From: Mycobacterium florentinum
GTDB lineage: Bacteria; Actinomycetota; Actinomycetes; Mycobacteriales; Mycobacteriaceae
Reading direction: 5' to 3'
DNA: 64,000 nt
Assembly: GCF_010730355.1 (NCBI RefSeq)
Contig: NZ_AP022576.1
Span: forward strand, 124,001-188,000
Numbering within the stretch: the first letter of the stretch is position 1; each line of letters opens with the position of its first letter. The notes under the pieces were generated by a model. That model saw nothing but the letters and a program-made list of their open reading frames with translations, was not told the origin of the DNA and searched no databases. Positions 1-9,150 of this stretch are shown here, one piece after another. Made by a program: the position numbers and the translations under genes.

Positions 1-608
1 TCGCCGAGGTCGGGATCGGGTTCTGCTTCGCGCCGACGTTCCATCCGTCCTACCGGCACGCGTCGGCGGTGCGTCGCGAGATCGGGATACCGACGGTCTT
101 CAATCTCCTTGGGCCGCTTACCAATCCGGCGTTGCCGCGGGCGGGGCTGATCGGCTGCGCGTTCGCCAACCTCGCCGAGGTGATGGCCGGGGTGTTCGCC
201 GCGCGGCGCGCCAGCGTGCTGGTGGTGCACGGCGACGACGGCCTGGACGAATTGACCACGACCACGACCAGCACGATCTGGCGCGTGCAGGCTGGCACGG
301 TGGACAAGCTGACGTTCGACCCCGCGGGATTCGGGTTCGCGCGCGCCGAGCTCGACGAGCTGCTGGGCGGCGACGCGTACGCCAACGCCGAGGAGGTGCG
401 CGGCGTGCTCGGCGGTGTCAAGGGCGCTGTCCGCGATGCCGTCGTGCTCAACGCCGCCGGCGCGATCGTCGCGCATGCGGGCTTATCCAGCCGCGCTGAA
501 TGGCTGCCGGCGTGGGAGGACGGGCTGGAGCGGGCCAGCGCGGCCATCGACTCCGGGGCCGCCGAAGAGCTGCTCGCGCGTTGGGTGCGGTTCAGCCAGC
601 AGGTCTGA
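1..608 (+). CDS. trpD: Anthranilate phosphoribosyltransferase, C-terminal part (5' end outside the window)
   Basis: TrpD transfers the phosphoribosyl group of PRPP to anthranilate, the second dedicated step of tryptophan synthesis, in the cytoplasm. The frame is already open at the window edge (first full codon at position 3). It shows the family signature [15 protein letters not shown] followed by [11 protein letters not shown], the core that binds anthranilate and PRPP. The visible 202 residues are roughly the last 55% of a normal TrpD (about 360-370 aa), so the glycine-rich PRPP loop lies outside. The last 126 bp are overlapped on the other strand by the nuclease gene. Family identity is secure. 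Confidence 0.95.
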   Translation, partial: AEVGIGFCFAPTFHPSYRHASAVRREIGIPTVFNLLGPLTNPALPRAGLIGCAFANLAEVMAGVFAARRASVLVVHGDDGLDELTTTTTSTIWRVQAGTVDKLTFDPAGFGFARAELDELLGGDAYANAEEVRGVLGGVKGAVRDAVVLNAAGAIVAHAGLSSRAEWLPAWEDGLERASAAIDSGAAEELLARWVRFSQQV

Positions 609-2408
609 GTCCGGACCGCGCGCCGCCTGCGCGGGATCCTGTTGTGCGGCCAGCCGCGCCGAGCGCGCCGCCGCCGCCCACCCGGCCCAGGCGCCGGCCG
701 ATCGCAGCGGCGAGGCCCAGCCGATGTCGCCGGCGACCCGCACGATGCGCACGCCCGGGGCGACCAGCCAGCGTGCGATCAGCGCGGTCTCTTCGACCGG
801 CGCGCCGCCGAGCGGGGCTGAGGTCGTCAAAATCGCTTGTGCCCCAGCGTGAATAGCGTCAACGACGGGCATCGGCGGCACCCCGCGCCGGGCGTTTCCG
901 GCCGCGGCGAGCTGGCCGTAGCGGATGACGGCGAGGTGATAGCCCCCGCCGCCGTCCGGGGCCGCGGCGATCAGCTCGGGCAGCGCGGCCAGCGCCCGCA
1001 GCCGCTGACCCCGCCACAACACCTCGACGGCGGTGGCGGTGCGGTCGCGCAGCCGCGCGGCGCTCTCGAAGTGGCGATGCCCGGCCAGCGCGGTGACCTG
1101 GCCGACGGCCGCGTTCAACGCGCTGTCGTCGGCGCCGTCGATCAGGGCCGCGGCCCGCCGTGCCGCCTCGGCGTACTGCGCGGCGCTCAGGTCGCGAGCG
1201 GCCGGGCAGGGCGACACTTCGGCCTCGGGACACGCCGGGCCGTGGCGGGCCGAACGGCCGAGTCGCGTTGTGCAGGTGCGGATTCCGGTGAACCTCGCCA
1301 GCAGTCGCGCGGTATTGGCCGCGTCGGCGCGGGAGCGAAACGGCCCGATCGCACGGTCGTGTCGCGGGGCTCGCACCACCGACAGCCGCGGGAACGCCTC
1401 GTCGCTCAGGGCCACCCACCACCAACGCTGCGGGAACCTCGAGCGACGGTTGTACGGGGGAGCATGTGCGGCCAGCATCCGCAGCTCCCGGACGCCGGCC
1501 TCCAGCGCGTGGGCGCACTCGACGTGCTCGACCGCGTCGGCCAGGGCGACCATCTCCTTCATCCGGCCGCGCGGGTCGGCGCCGGTGAAGTACTGGCTCA
1601 CCCGGCGGCGCAGGTCGACGGCGGTGCCGACGTAGAGCACCTCGCCGGAGGGCCCGCGGAACAGATACACCCCGGGCCGGTGCGGCAGGGCATCGGCGAG
1701 CACGCGCTTGCGGCGCTGGGCCGGTGTCACGTTCGGCAGATACGAGCGCAGGTCGGCGTAGGTGTGCACGCCCTGGTTGCCCACCCGCTCGATCAGCGCG
1801 TGCAGCACGTCGACGGTGGCGCGGGCGTCGTCGAGCGCGCGGTGGGTGGGTTGGGTGGCGACGGCGAACAGCCGTGCCAAGGCGGCCAGCCGCACGCTGG
1901 GCGCCTCCTCGCGGCTCAGCACGCGGCGCGCCAGCCGGACCGTACAGAGCACTTGCGGTCGGGGCCAACGGATTTCGCAGTGCTCGGCGGCGGCCCGCAA
2001 GAACCCGATGTCGAATCCCGCGTTGTGGGCGACGAGCACCGCTCCGTGCTCTAAGCCGGCGAACTCCAAGAACATCGGCAGCACGGCGTCGATGGTCGGG
2101 GCGTCGCTCACCATCGCCGTCGTGATGCCGGTGAGCTGCACGATCTGGGGCGGGATGCTGCGCTGCGGGTCCACCAGCGTGCCGAACTCACCGAGCACGA
2201 CGCCGCCGCGGACCTTGACCGCCCCGATCTCGGTGATGGCGTCGGCGGGTGCACCGTCTTTTCCGCGGCTGCGTCCGCCGGTCGTCTCCAGGTCCACCAC
2301 GACAAAGGTGAGCTCGCGCAGCGGGATTTCGTCGGTGGGCGCCCAGTTCGATTCCCCGCTGGATGCCAAGTCGGCGAAACTCAGTTGAGTCCCACCAGTC
2401 ACACCCAT
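483..2408 (-). CDS. DnaQ-like 3'-5' exonuclease fused to a UvrC-type GIY-YIG domain (Rv2191-like)
   Basis: A predicted 641-aa DNA-processing protein. The N-terminal part is a DEDDh exonuclease: [10 protein letters not shown] (first acidic pair), [10 protein letters not shown] (middle Asp) and [10 protein letters not shown] (His/Asp pair). It is followed by a GIY-YIG endonuclease domain, seen as [19 protein letters not shown], as in the UvrC N-terminus. The UvrC RNase H-like and HhH domains are not evident, so this is not UvrC itself. Such fusions are common in actinobacteria; Cho-like repair is inferred. I chose ATG 2408 because [11 protein letters not shown] leads straight into the domain; an in-frame upstream start at 2453 exists. 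The 3' end runs 126 bp into trpD on the opposite strand, and the final 40 or so residues look low-complexity. Confidence 0.88.
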   Translation of the reverse strand: MGVTGGTQLSFADLASSGESNWAPTDEIPLRELTFVVVDLETTGGRSRGKDGAPADAITEIGAVKVRGGVVLGEFGTLVDPQRSIPPQIVQLTGITTAMVSDAPTIDAVLPMFLEFAGLEHGAVLVAHNAGFDIGFLRAAAEHCEIRWPRPQVLCTVRLARRVLSREEAPSVRLAALARLFAVATQPTHRALDDARATVDVLHALIERVGNQGVHTYADLRSYLPNVTPAQRRKRVLADALPHRPGVYLFRGPSGEVLYVGTAVDLRRRVSQYFTGADPRGRMKEMVALADAVEHVECAHALEAGVRELRMLAAHAPPYNRRSRFPQRWWWVALSDEAFPRLSVVRAPRHDRAIGPFRSRADAANTARLLARFTGIRTCTTRLGRSARHGPACPEAEVSPCPAARDLSAAQYAEAARRAAALIDGADDSALNAAVGQVTALAGHRHFESAARLRDRTATAVEVLWRGQRLRALAALPELIAAAPDGGGGYHLAVIRYGQLAAAGNARRGVPPMPVVDAIHAGAQAILTTSAPLGGAPVEETALIARWLVAPGVRIVRVAGDIGWASPLRSAGAWAGWAAAARSARLAAQQDPAQAARGPDSDLLAEPHPTREQLFGGPGVDGRAGPLQPVLPRRQPFSAAG

Positions 2409-2540
2409 GGGCGTGACGTTAGGCAGCCGGACCGACACCGGTGGCGTTCCCACGCCGGGTTCGCGGCCGGCAAAACATGTCGGTGCCCGCGGTTAGCGTT
2501 CGGGTCAGCACGACCAAACCGGATGAGAGGACCGATTCCG

Positions 2541-2795
2541 ATGGCCGACAACAGCGGACCCGACAGCAAAGGCGTTGCGGCGCCAGAGTCTGGCGCACCG
2601 GTGGTGATCGACTGCGACGACTGCGCGGCGCGTGGCCCGGGATGCCGGGATTGCGTGATCAGCGTGCTACTCGGGGTACCGGAAACTCTGTTGCAGGACG
2701 AGCGGGCCGCACTCGAGGTACTCGCGGAGGTCGGGTTGGCGCCGCGGTTGCGCCTAGTGCCGATTCATCGAAATCCCGGGTACGGTGTCGCTTAA
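2541..2795 (+). CDS. Small four-cysteine protein upstream of ripC
   Basis: An 84-aa cytoplasmic protein. It has two closely spaced CxxC pairs, CDDC at about residues 24-27 and CRDC at about 35-38, followed by VISVLLGVPE. The pairs suggest a zinc or iron-sulfur knuckle; no catalytic motif is seen. As I recall, small proteins of this type recur beside NlpC/P60 genes in actinobacteria, which fits its place before ripC. ATG 2541 follows a GAGAGGA-like ribosome site (about 2524-2530). The function is unknown and the link to cell wall turnover rests only on position. Confidence 0.75.
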   Translation: MADNSGPDSKGVAAPESGAPVVIDCDDCAARGPGCRDCVISVLLGVPETLLQDERAALEVLAEVGLAPRLRLVPIHRNPGYGVA

Positions 2796-2980
2796 TGACC
2801 CTGAGTGCCAAAACCCCTGGCCGCCCCACCTGCCCCGTCTCGTTCACATACTCATGACAGAAATCTTTCCATTTTCTTAACGATCTTGTTTGGACAAACG
2901 CCTTTATCGTTTCGTAACCTGTTTGAGACCTAAACCCAGCTCGACCTCGAACGTCGATGGCAGTTTAAGGAAGCAATACT

Positions 2981-4162
2981 TTGAGTTTCGGCTCCGTGCA
3001 TTCGATCTCGCGTGTCATCACGCGGTCAGTCATCGGGACGCTGGCAGGCCTCACGGTCTTATCGGGTGTCTGTGCCGCCAATGTGGTGGCCGATCCGGCC
3101 GACGACGCATTGGCAAAGCTCAGTGAGCTGTCCCGGCAGGCGGAGCAAACCACCGAGGCCATGCACAGCGCGCAGCTCGACCTCAACGAGAAGCTCGCCG
3201 CTCAGCAGGCCGCCGACAAGAAGCACGCCGACGACCAGGCCGCGGTGGATGGGGCGCGAGCCCGGCTGGCCACCTTCCAGAACGCCGTCAACAAACTCGC
3301 CGCCGCGACCTACATGGGTGGCCGCGTCGACGGCATGGAGGCCATGCTGACCGCGCAATCGCCGCAGGGGCTGATCGACAAGATGGCCGTCCAGCGCGTG
3401 ATGGCGACTCAAATGTCCACGCAGATGGCAAGTTTCCGCGTCGCAGGTGACCAGGCCGCCAAGGCCGAGCAGGCATCGGCCAAGTCCGCCGCCGACGCCA
3501 AGAGCGCGGCCGAGCAGGCGGCCGCGGTGCGGGCCAGCCTGCAGTCCAAGCAGAGCCAGCTGCAGGTCCAGATCGCCGTGGTGAAGTCGCAGTACGTCTC
3601 CCTGACGCCGCAGCAGCGCACCGCGCTGGCCGACCCCGGGCAGATGCCCGCCGCGGTTCCCGGTGCGCCGGCGCCCGACGCGATGATCCCCGGAGCGCCG
3701 CCGGCGCCCGGTGCGCTACCGCCGGGTGAGGCTCCGCCTCCGGGTGGAATGCCCGGGATGCCCGGATTTCCCGGAATGCCCCAGATGATTCCTGGCGGCC
3801 CTGGTGGCCCCGGCGGTGACCGCGCCAACGTCGTGCAGGCCGCGCTGACCCAGGTCGGAACGCCGTACTCGTGGGGCGGTGCCGCACCAGGCGGGTTCGA
3901 CTGCTCCGGATTGGTGATGTGGGCCTTCCAGCAGGCCGGCATTTCGCTGCCGCACTCCAGCCAGGCGCAGGCGCACGGCGGTCAGCCGGTCGCGCTGTCC
4001 GACCTGCAGCCCGGCGACGTGCTGACCTTCTATTCGGACGCGTCACACAGCGGCATCTATGTCGGTGACGGCATGATGATTCACTCGTCCACCTACGGCG
4101 TGCCGGTGCGGGTGGTGCCGATGAACTCGTCCGGCCCGATTTACGACGCCCGCCGTTACTGA
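2981..4162 (+). CDS. ripC: NlpC/P60 peptidoglycan endopeptidase RipC
   Basis: A secreted D,L-endopeptidase predicted to cleave peptidoglycan stem peptides during division. Layout (393 aa): signal peptide (about residues 1-38, ending AANVVADP), an alpha-helical coiled-coil region rich in Ala/Gln (about 40-215), a Pro/Gly/Met-rich linker (about 220-275), and a C-terminal NlpC/P60 domain. The likely catalytic Cys308 sits in FDCSGLVMW, with His356 (SHSGIYVG) and His368 (MIHSS). The start is TTG 2981, with an AAGGAAG ribosome site at 2967-2973. In M. tuberculosis the coiled-coil part is reported to be controlled by FtsEX. The AT-rich leader (about 2860-2980) should hold the promoter. A ydaO-type riboswitch fold was not evident. 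Confidence 0.93.
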   Translation: MSFGSVHSISRVITRSVIGTLAGLTVLSGVCAANVVADPADDALAKLSELSRQAEQTTEAMHSAQLDLNEKLAAQQAADKKHADDQAAVDGARARLATFQNAVNKLAAATYMGGRVDGMEAMLTAQSPQGLIDKMAVQRVMATQMSTQMASFRVAGDQAAKAEQASAKSAADAKSAAEQAAAVRASLQSKQSQLQVQIAVVKSQYVSLTPQQRTALADPGQMPAAVPGAPAPDAMIPGAPPAPGALPPGEAPPPGGMPGMPGFPGMPQMIPGGPGGPGGDRANVVQAALTQVGTPYSWGGAAPGGFDCSGLVMWAFQQAGISLPHSSQAQAHGGQPVALSDLQPGDVLTFYSDASHSGIYVGDGMMIHSSTYGVPVRVVPMNSSGPIYDARRY

Positions 4163-4250
4163 TCGTTTTCCGCGAGGGCAATTCCGTCGGCGGCGCCGGT
4201 GGCTTCCGGTTCTGCTGGCCTGGGTCTTCGTTGTTGAGTTCGTTGCGGCT

Positions 4251-5054
4251 GTGGCCGTACCGCTCGACGCGCGCGATGGCCGGATAAGACCCGCGCAGCT
4301 CGTCGCGCCGGCCCACAGCAACCCGATCGCCACGCGGGCGCCCCTGATCGTCGGCGACCGCGAGGTCCGCTTGATCGGTCACGGCGGCCCGGCCGCCGAC
4401 CGGCTGCTGGCCCGGGTCGCAGCGGAGATGCCTACCGCGATCGACAAGGTGGAGGCCTTCTGGGGGGCCGACTGGTCGCGCGACATCTCGGTGGTGGTCG
4501 CCGCGTCCGACGACGAGTTTCGCGCCGCCGCCGGTGGTGGGCCATCGTCACAGTGGGCCGATATCGCGGCGGTGACCGTCGCCGATCGCATCGATCCGGT
4601 GCACCGGGTGGTGGTCGGCCAGCGCATCGTGTTCGCGCCGGGTGCGGCGAACATGAGCGACTCTGCATTGCGAATTGTCTTGACCCATGAGCTTTTTCAC
4701 TATGCGTCGCGCGCGGACACCGCGCTCGATTCGCCGCAGTGGCTGGCCGAAGCCGTCGCCGATTTCATCGCCCGGCCCAACACCGCCGTCCCGGCCGAGG
4801 CGGGCTCGCAGACCGTGTCGCTGCCGTCGGACTTCGACCTGAACAACCCCGGGTCGCAGCGCTCGCTGGCCTACGATCGCGCGTGGTGGTTCGCCCGTTT
4901 CGTCGCCGATACCTTCGGAGCGCCCAAGTTGCGCGCCTACTATCTCGCCGTCTGCGGCGTCGCGCACACCGACCCGTTTGACGCCGCCCGCGACGTACTG
5001 GGCGTCGACCCGGCGGGCCTGCTCGCGCGTTGGCAGCAGTGGATGGTCGGATAG
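4251..5054 (+). CDS. Secreted HExxH peptidase-like protein (Rv2189c-like); true start unresolved
   Basis: From GTG 4251 the protein is 267 aa. It contains LTHELFHYASR (about residues 144-154), an HExxH zinc motif, and PQWLAEAVADF, where the Glu could be the third ligand, as in gluzincin-type metallopeptidases. Activity is inferred. The open frame continues upstream: codons 4185-4250 read RRRRRWLPVLLAWVFVV and then a short Ala/Val stretch, a convincing signal peptide or anchor. No ATG, GTG or TTG exists in that frame between the stop at 4122 and GTG 4251, so either a non-canonical start is used or the start is mis-resolved. It lies between ripC and pimB', suggesting an envelope role. Confidence 0.82.
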   Translation: MAVPLDARDGRIRPAQLVAPAHSNPIATRAPLIVGDREVRLIGHGGPAADRLLARVAAEMPTAIDKVEAFWGADWSRDISVVVAASDDEFRAAAGGGPSSQWADIAAVTVADRIDPVHRVVVGQRIVFAPGAANMSDSALRIVLTHELFHYASRADTALDSPQWLAEAVADFIARPNTAVPAEAGSQTVSLPSDFDLNNPGSQRSLAYDRAWWFARFVADTFGAPKLRAYYLAVCGVAHTDPFDAARDVLGVDPAGLLARWQQWMVG

Positions 5055-5064
5055 CCTGACCCTA

Positions 5065-6225
5065 GTGAGCCGGGTCCTGCTGGTAACCAACGACTTTCCG
5101 CCGCGGCGCGGCGGCATTCAGTCCTACCTTGGCGAATTCGTCCGACGGCTGGTGAATACCGGGTCGCACGCGGTGCTGGTGTACGCGCCGCAATGGAAGG
5201 GCGCCGACGCCTTCGACGCGGACGCGGCCGGCTACCGCGTGGTGCGTCATCCGGGCACGCTGATGCTGCCCGGGCCGGCGGTCGATGCCCGGATGCGCCG
5301 GTTGATCCGCGACCACGGCATCGACACCGTGTGGTTCGGTGCGGCCGCGCCGCTGGCGCTGCTGGCGGCGCGGGCGCGCCAGGCCGGGGCGAGCCGGGTG
5401 CTGGCCAGCACGCACGGCCACGAGGTGGGCTGGTCGATGCTTCCGGTGGCGCGGTCGGTGCTGCGGCGCATCGGCAACGACACCGACGTCGTGACGTTCG
5501 TCAGTCGCTACACGCGGTCCCGGTTCGCGACGGCGTTCGGGCCCGCGGCGTCGCTGGAGTACCTACCGTCCGGCGTCGACACCGACCGGTTCCGGCCCGA
5601 CCCGGCCGGCCGCGCGGAGCTGCGCAACCGCTACGGGCTGGGGGAGCGGCCCACCGTCGTCTGCCTGTCCCGGCTGGTGCCACGCAAGGGCCAAGACATG
5701 CTGATCAAGGCGCTGCCGTCGATCCGGCAACGCGTCGACGGCGCGGCCCTGGTGATCGTCGGCAGCGGCCCGTACCTGGACGCGCTGCGCAAGCTGGCCT
5801 CCGACTGCGGTGTGGCCGACCACGTGACGTTCACCGGCGCGGTGCCGTCGGCCGAGCTGCCCGCCCACTACGCACTGGCCGAAGTGTTCGCGATGCCGTG
5901 CCGCACCCGCGGCGCGGGCATGGACGTCGAGGGCTTGGGCATCGTCTTCCTGGAGGCGTCGGCGACCGGCGTACCGGTGGTTGCCGGCGACTCGGGTGGG
6001 GCTCCGGAAGCTGTGCAGCACAACAAGACTGGTCTTGTCGTCGACGGGAACTCGGTGCAAAAGGTCGGCGACGCCGTCGCCGAGTTGCTGGCCGACCCGG
6101 ATCGGGCTGCCGCGATGGGCGCGGCCGGGCGCGAATGGGTGACGTCGCAGTGGCGCTGGGACATTCTGGCCGCCCGGCTGGCCGACCTGCTGCGCGGTCA
6201 GCCCTCGCCGGCCACCCTGGCCTGA
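5065..6225 (+). CDS. pimB: GDP-mannose-dependent phosphatidylinositol monomannoside mannosyltransferase PimB'
   Basis: A GT4-fold enzyme that adds the second mannose (6-position) to PIM1, giving PIM2, on the cytoplasmic face of the membrane. The 386-aa product begins at GTG 5065 with VTNDFPPRRGGIQSYLGEFV. The glycine-rich acceptor loop (RRGGIQ) and the C-terminal donor-site motif EGLGIVFLEASATGVPVV, with its E-x7-E pair, are both present. Length and sequence match Rv2188c (about 385 aa). The gene starts 10 nt after the upstream gene and converges on fadD15. Identification is strong. Confidence 0.95.
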   Translation: MSRVLLVTNDFPPRRGGIQSYLGEFVRRLVNTGSHAVLVYAPQWKGADAFDADAAGYRVVRHPGTLMLPGPAVDARMRRLIRDHGIDTVWFGAAAPLALLAARARQAGASRVLASTHGHEVGWSMLPVARSVLRRIGNDTDVVTFVSRYTRSRFATAFGPAASLEYLPSGVDTDRFRPDPAGRAELRNRYGLGERPTVVCLSRLVPRKGQDMLIKALPSIRQRVDGAALVIVGSGPYLDALRKLASDCGVADHVTFTGAVPSAELPAHYALAEVFAMPCRTRGAGMDVEGLGIVFLEASATGVPVVAGDSGGAPEAVQHNKTGLVVDGNSVQKVGDAVAELLADPDRAAAMGAAGREWVTSQWRWDILAARLADLLRGQPSPATLA

Positions 6226-6232
6226 CGGGAGG

Positions 6233-8035
6233 TTATTCCTTGTCGTAGAGCGCTTCGATATCGGAGGCGAATTTCTCGGCGACCACGTTGCGCTTGAGCT
6301 TCATCGTCGGGGTCAGCTCGCCGGTGTCCTCGGTGAAGTCGACCGGAAGAATGCGGAACTTGCGGATCGACTCGGCATGCGACACCGACAGGTTGGCCTG
6401 CTTGACCGCGGCGTCGACCTCGGCGACCAGGTCCGGATCGGTGGCCAGATCGCCCACTGACGAGCCCTCGGCCTTGCTGTTGCGGTGCTTCCAGCCGCCG
6501 AAGGCCTCCGGGTCGATCGTGATCAGCGCGCCGACAAACGGTTTCGCGTCCCCGACCACCATCGCCTGGCTGATCAGCGGGTGGGCCCGCAGCTGGTCTT
6601 CCAGCACGGCGGGCGCGACGTTCTTGCCGCCGGCGGTGACGATGATCTCCTTCTTACGGCCGGTGATCTTCAGGAAGCCGTCCTCGTCGAGCGAGCCGAG
6701 ATCGCCGGTCTTGAACCAGCCGTCGGCGAACGCCTCGGCGGTGGCCTGCTCGTTGCGCCAGTAGCCGCTGAACACCACGCCGCCGCGCACCAGCAGCTCG
6801 CCGTCGTCGGCGATGCGCATGCTGTTGCCCGGCAACAACGTTCCGACGGTCCCGATCTTGACCCGGCCGACCTGGTTGACGGTGATGGCCGAGCTGGTCT
6901 CGGTCAGGCCGTAGCCCTCGTGGATGGTCAGACCCACGCCCCGGTAGAAGTGGCCGAGCCGGGCGCCCAGCGGTGCGCCGCCGGACACCGACGCGTGGCA
7001 GTCGCCGCCGAGCGCCGCGCGCAGCTTGTGGTAGACCAGCCGGTCGAACAACGCGTGCTTGGCCCGCAGCAGCAGCCCGGGCCCGCCGTTGTCGTGTGCC
7101 TCGCTCCAGTCGACCGCGGTCTGCACGGCCCGCGCGAAGATCGGCCCCTTGCCGTCGTTGGCGGCGTTCAGCTCGGCGGTGTTGTAAACCTTCTCGAACA
7201 CCCGCGGCACCGACACCACAACCGTCGGTTTGAACACCGCCAGCATCGGCAGCAGGTTCTTGATGTCGCTGGTGAAGCCGCAGGTCACCTTGTTGGCGAA
7301 CGCGGACAGCGTCAGCGACCGGGCCAACACATGCGCCAGCGGCAGGAAGATCAGCAGCCGCTGCCCCTCGTTCAGCAGGGTCGGCAGGCACTCCTTGGCG
7401 CCTCGGGTTTCGTACAGCAGGTTGGAATGCGTGAGCTGACAGCCCTTGGGACGGCCGGTGGTCCCCGACGTGTAGATCAGCGTCGCGGGATCTTCGGGGC
7501 GCAGCGCCGCGAGGCGGGCTTGCAACTCCGACGGATCGACCGACGCGCCGGCCTCGGCGAGCTGGTCGAGCGCCTTGGGGCCCGCGCCGTCGATATGCAG
7601 CACCCGGCGCAGCGCCGGAAGGTCGCCGGTCAGTTCGGTGACGGTCGCGGCATGTGCGTCGGTTTCGGCGAACGCCACGACGGCTTCGGAGTTTTGCAGC
7701 ACCCAGCGCACCTGCTCGGCCGACGAGGTCTCGTAGATGGGGACAGTGACGGCGCCGATGGACAGGATGGCCAGGTCGAGGATCGCCCACTCGTAGCGGG
7801 TGGCCGAGAAAATCGACACCCGATCGCCGGCTTCCACGCCCAGCGAGATCAGGCCCAATGCCGCCGAACGAATCTGCTGGGCGGCCTCGGCGCACGTGAC
7901 GTCGGTCCACACCCCGTCGATCTGACGTTGATAGATGACAAAGCTGGGGTCGTCGCGCTCGTGCTCGAAGACCATGGCCGCGATGTTGTCGTGCTCGCCG
8001 ATGGAGAAGCGGGCAGGAACGCTGTACTCACGCAC
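6233..8035 (-). CDS. fadD15: Long-chain fatty-acid-CoA ligase FadD15
   Basis: An ANL-superfamily acyl-CoA synthetase that activates fatty acids through an acyl-adenylate. The AMP-binding P-loop is [15 protein letters not shown]. Further motifs are YGLTETSS, the [15 protein letters not shown] adenylate segment and the C-terminal [17 protein letters not shown] with a conserved Lys. GTG 8035 gives 600 aa starting [10 protein letters not shown], the same length and N-terminus as M. tuberculosis FadD15. It reads toward pimB' and is divergent from the next gene, leaving 182 bp for two promoters. Confidence 0.96.
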   Translation of the reverse strand: MREYSVPARFSIGEHDNIAAMVFEHERDDPSFVIYQRQIDGVWTDVTCAEAAQQIRSAALGLISLGVEAGDRVSIFSATRYEWAILDLAILSIGAVTVPIYETSSAEQVRWVLQNSEAVVAFAETDAHAATVTELTGDLPALRRVLHIDGAGPKALDQLAEAGASVDPSELQARLAALRPEDPATLIYTSGTTGRPKGCQLTHSNLLYETRGAKECLPTLLNEGQRLLIFLPLAHVLARSLTLSAFANKVTCGFTSDIKNLLPMLAVFKPTVVVSVPRVFEKVYNTAELNAANDGKGPIFARAVQTAVDWSEAHDNGGPGLLLRAKHALFDRLVYHKLRAALGGDCHASVSGGAPLGARLGHFYRGVGLTIHEGYGLTETSSAITVNQVGRVKIGTVGTLLPGNSMRIADDGELLVRGGVVFSGYWRNEQATAEAFADGWFKTGDLGSLDEDGFLKITGRKKEIIVTAGGKNVAPAVLEDQLRAHPLISQAMVVGDAKPFVGALITIDPEAFGGWKHRNSKAEGSSVGDLATDPDLVAEVDAAVKQANLSVSHAESIRKFRILPVDFTEDTGELTPTMKLKRNVVAEKFASDIEALYDKE

Positions 8036-8217
8036 TGTTGACCTCAATTGATCCGGTGGCCGGGTTGCTGTCACCCAGACTAATCGCGGCATTCGCGCAG
8101 CAACCAAACAGTCGGTTGGGCCGCGTCGCGATTGTGGCGACGGGCGGCTGGCGCCGCGTTCTTCTCCGGCGTGGCCTCGGCGGCGCGAGGCGGATATAGA
8201 TATGTGAAGCTGACACG

Positions 8218-8607
8218 ATGCACAGCATCCAGATCGCGGACCAGACGTATGTCGCCGCCGACGGCGCACTGGTCGGCGCCGCGGTAGGCGATCAGCTGAG
8301 CTGGCAACGGTGGTGGCCAGATCTGCGGCTGCAGGTCGTCGAGGACCGCGCCGAAAAGGGAATCCGCTGGGCGGTCACCGGCGCGCTGACCGGCACCATG
8401 GAGGTCTGGCTGGAGCCGTCGCTGGACGGCGTGGTGCTGCACTATTTCCTGCACGCCGAACCGACCGGCGTGGCGGCCTGGCAACTGGCCAAACTGAACC
8501 TGGCGAAAATGACACATCGCCGCCGGGTGGCGGGCAAGAAAATGGCTTTCGAGGTCAAGACGACACTGGAACGGTCACGTCCGGTCGGGGTTTCTCCGGT
8601 AGTTTAA
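8218..8607 (+). CDS. Small SRPBCC/polyketide-cyclase-like protein (Rv2186c-like)
   Basis: A 129-aa cytoplasmic protein. The pattern [20 protein letters not shown], then [17 protein letters not shown] and a C-terminal helix ([16 protein letters not shown]), fits the START/polyketide-cyclase helix-grip fold of lipid-binding proteins. No catalytic residues can be assigned. It opens a co-directional run (8218-11616) ending with an acyltransferase, with a second START-like protein next, so binding of a lipid or isoprenoid ligand is plausible but inferred. Confidence 0.82.
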   Translation: MHSIQIADQTYVAADGALVGAAVGDQLSWQRWWPDLRLQVVEDRAEKGIRWAVTGALTGTMEVWLEPSLDGVVLHYFLHAEPTGVAAWQLAKLNLAKMTHRRRVAGKKMAFEVKTTLERSRPVGVSPVV

Positions 8608-8712
8608 CTCCGGTCAAGGTTCGCCCGGAGAGTACCGTTTCGGTCCGAAGGCGGGGTACTACCGGAGATGACCGGGGGTGGACCCCCTTGCGGGAGAGAA
8701 GGTAACGGCCAG

Positions 8713-9150
8713 GTGGCGGATAAGACGACCCAGACCATTCACATCGACGCAGATCCCGGCACCGTGCTGCAGGTGATCGCCGACATCGATTCGTACCCGG
8801 ACTGGATCTCGGAGTACAAGGAAGCCGAAGTGCAGGAGCGCGGCGCCGACGGCTATCCGAAGACCGTGCGATTCGTGATGGACGCCGGCATCATCAAGGA
8901 CACCATGGTCATGGCCTACCAATGGCCGGCGGACCACAAGTCGCTGAGCTGGACCCTGGTTTCCAGCTCGCTGCTGCGCTCGCTGGAAGGGTCATACCGG
9001 TTGGCGGCCAAGGGTTCTGGGACCGACGTCACCTACGAACTCTCGGTCGATCTGGCCCTGCCGATGATCGGGTTGCTCAAGCGCAAGGCCGAGCGCCGGC
9101 TGACCGATACCGCTCTGAAGGATCTGAAGAAACGAGTCGAGGCTGAGTGA
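8713..9150 (+). CDS. START/SRPBCC-fold protein (TB16.3, Rv2185c-like)
   Basis: A 145-aa protein starting at GTG 8713 (VADKTTQTIHIDADP), matching the start I recall for TB16.3. Motifs IDADPGTVLQVIADIDSYPDWI and LEGSYRLAAKGSGTDVTYE are typical of polyketide-cyclase/dehydrase-like helix-grip proteins that bind hydrophobic ligands. A GGGAGAAGG-like ribosome site lies just upstream (about 8693-8702). Its stop (9148-9150) overlaps the proposed start of the ATPase gene. The ligand is unknown. Confidence 0.88.
   Translation: MADKTTQTIHIDADPGTVLQVIADIDSYPDWISEYKEAEVQERGADGYPKTVRFVMDAGIIKDTMVMAYQWPADHKSLSWTLVSSSLLRSLEGSYRLAAKGSGTDVTYELSVDLALPMIGLLKRKAERRLTDTALKDLKKRVEAE

Noticed and set aside
2796..2980. 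Possible cyclic-di-AMP (ydaO-type) riboswitch before ripC
   Set aside because: Considered because such riboswitches precede some cell wall hydrolase genes, but the AT-rich 185-bp leader shows no matching conserved blocks or stems.
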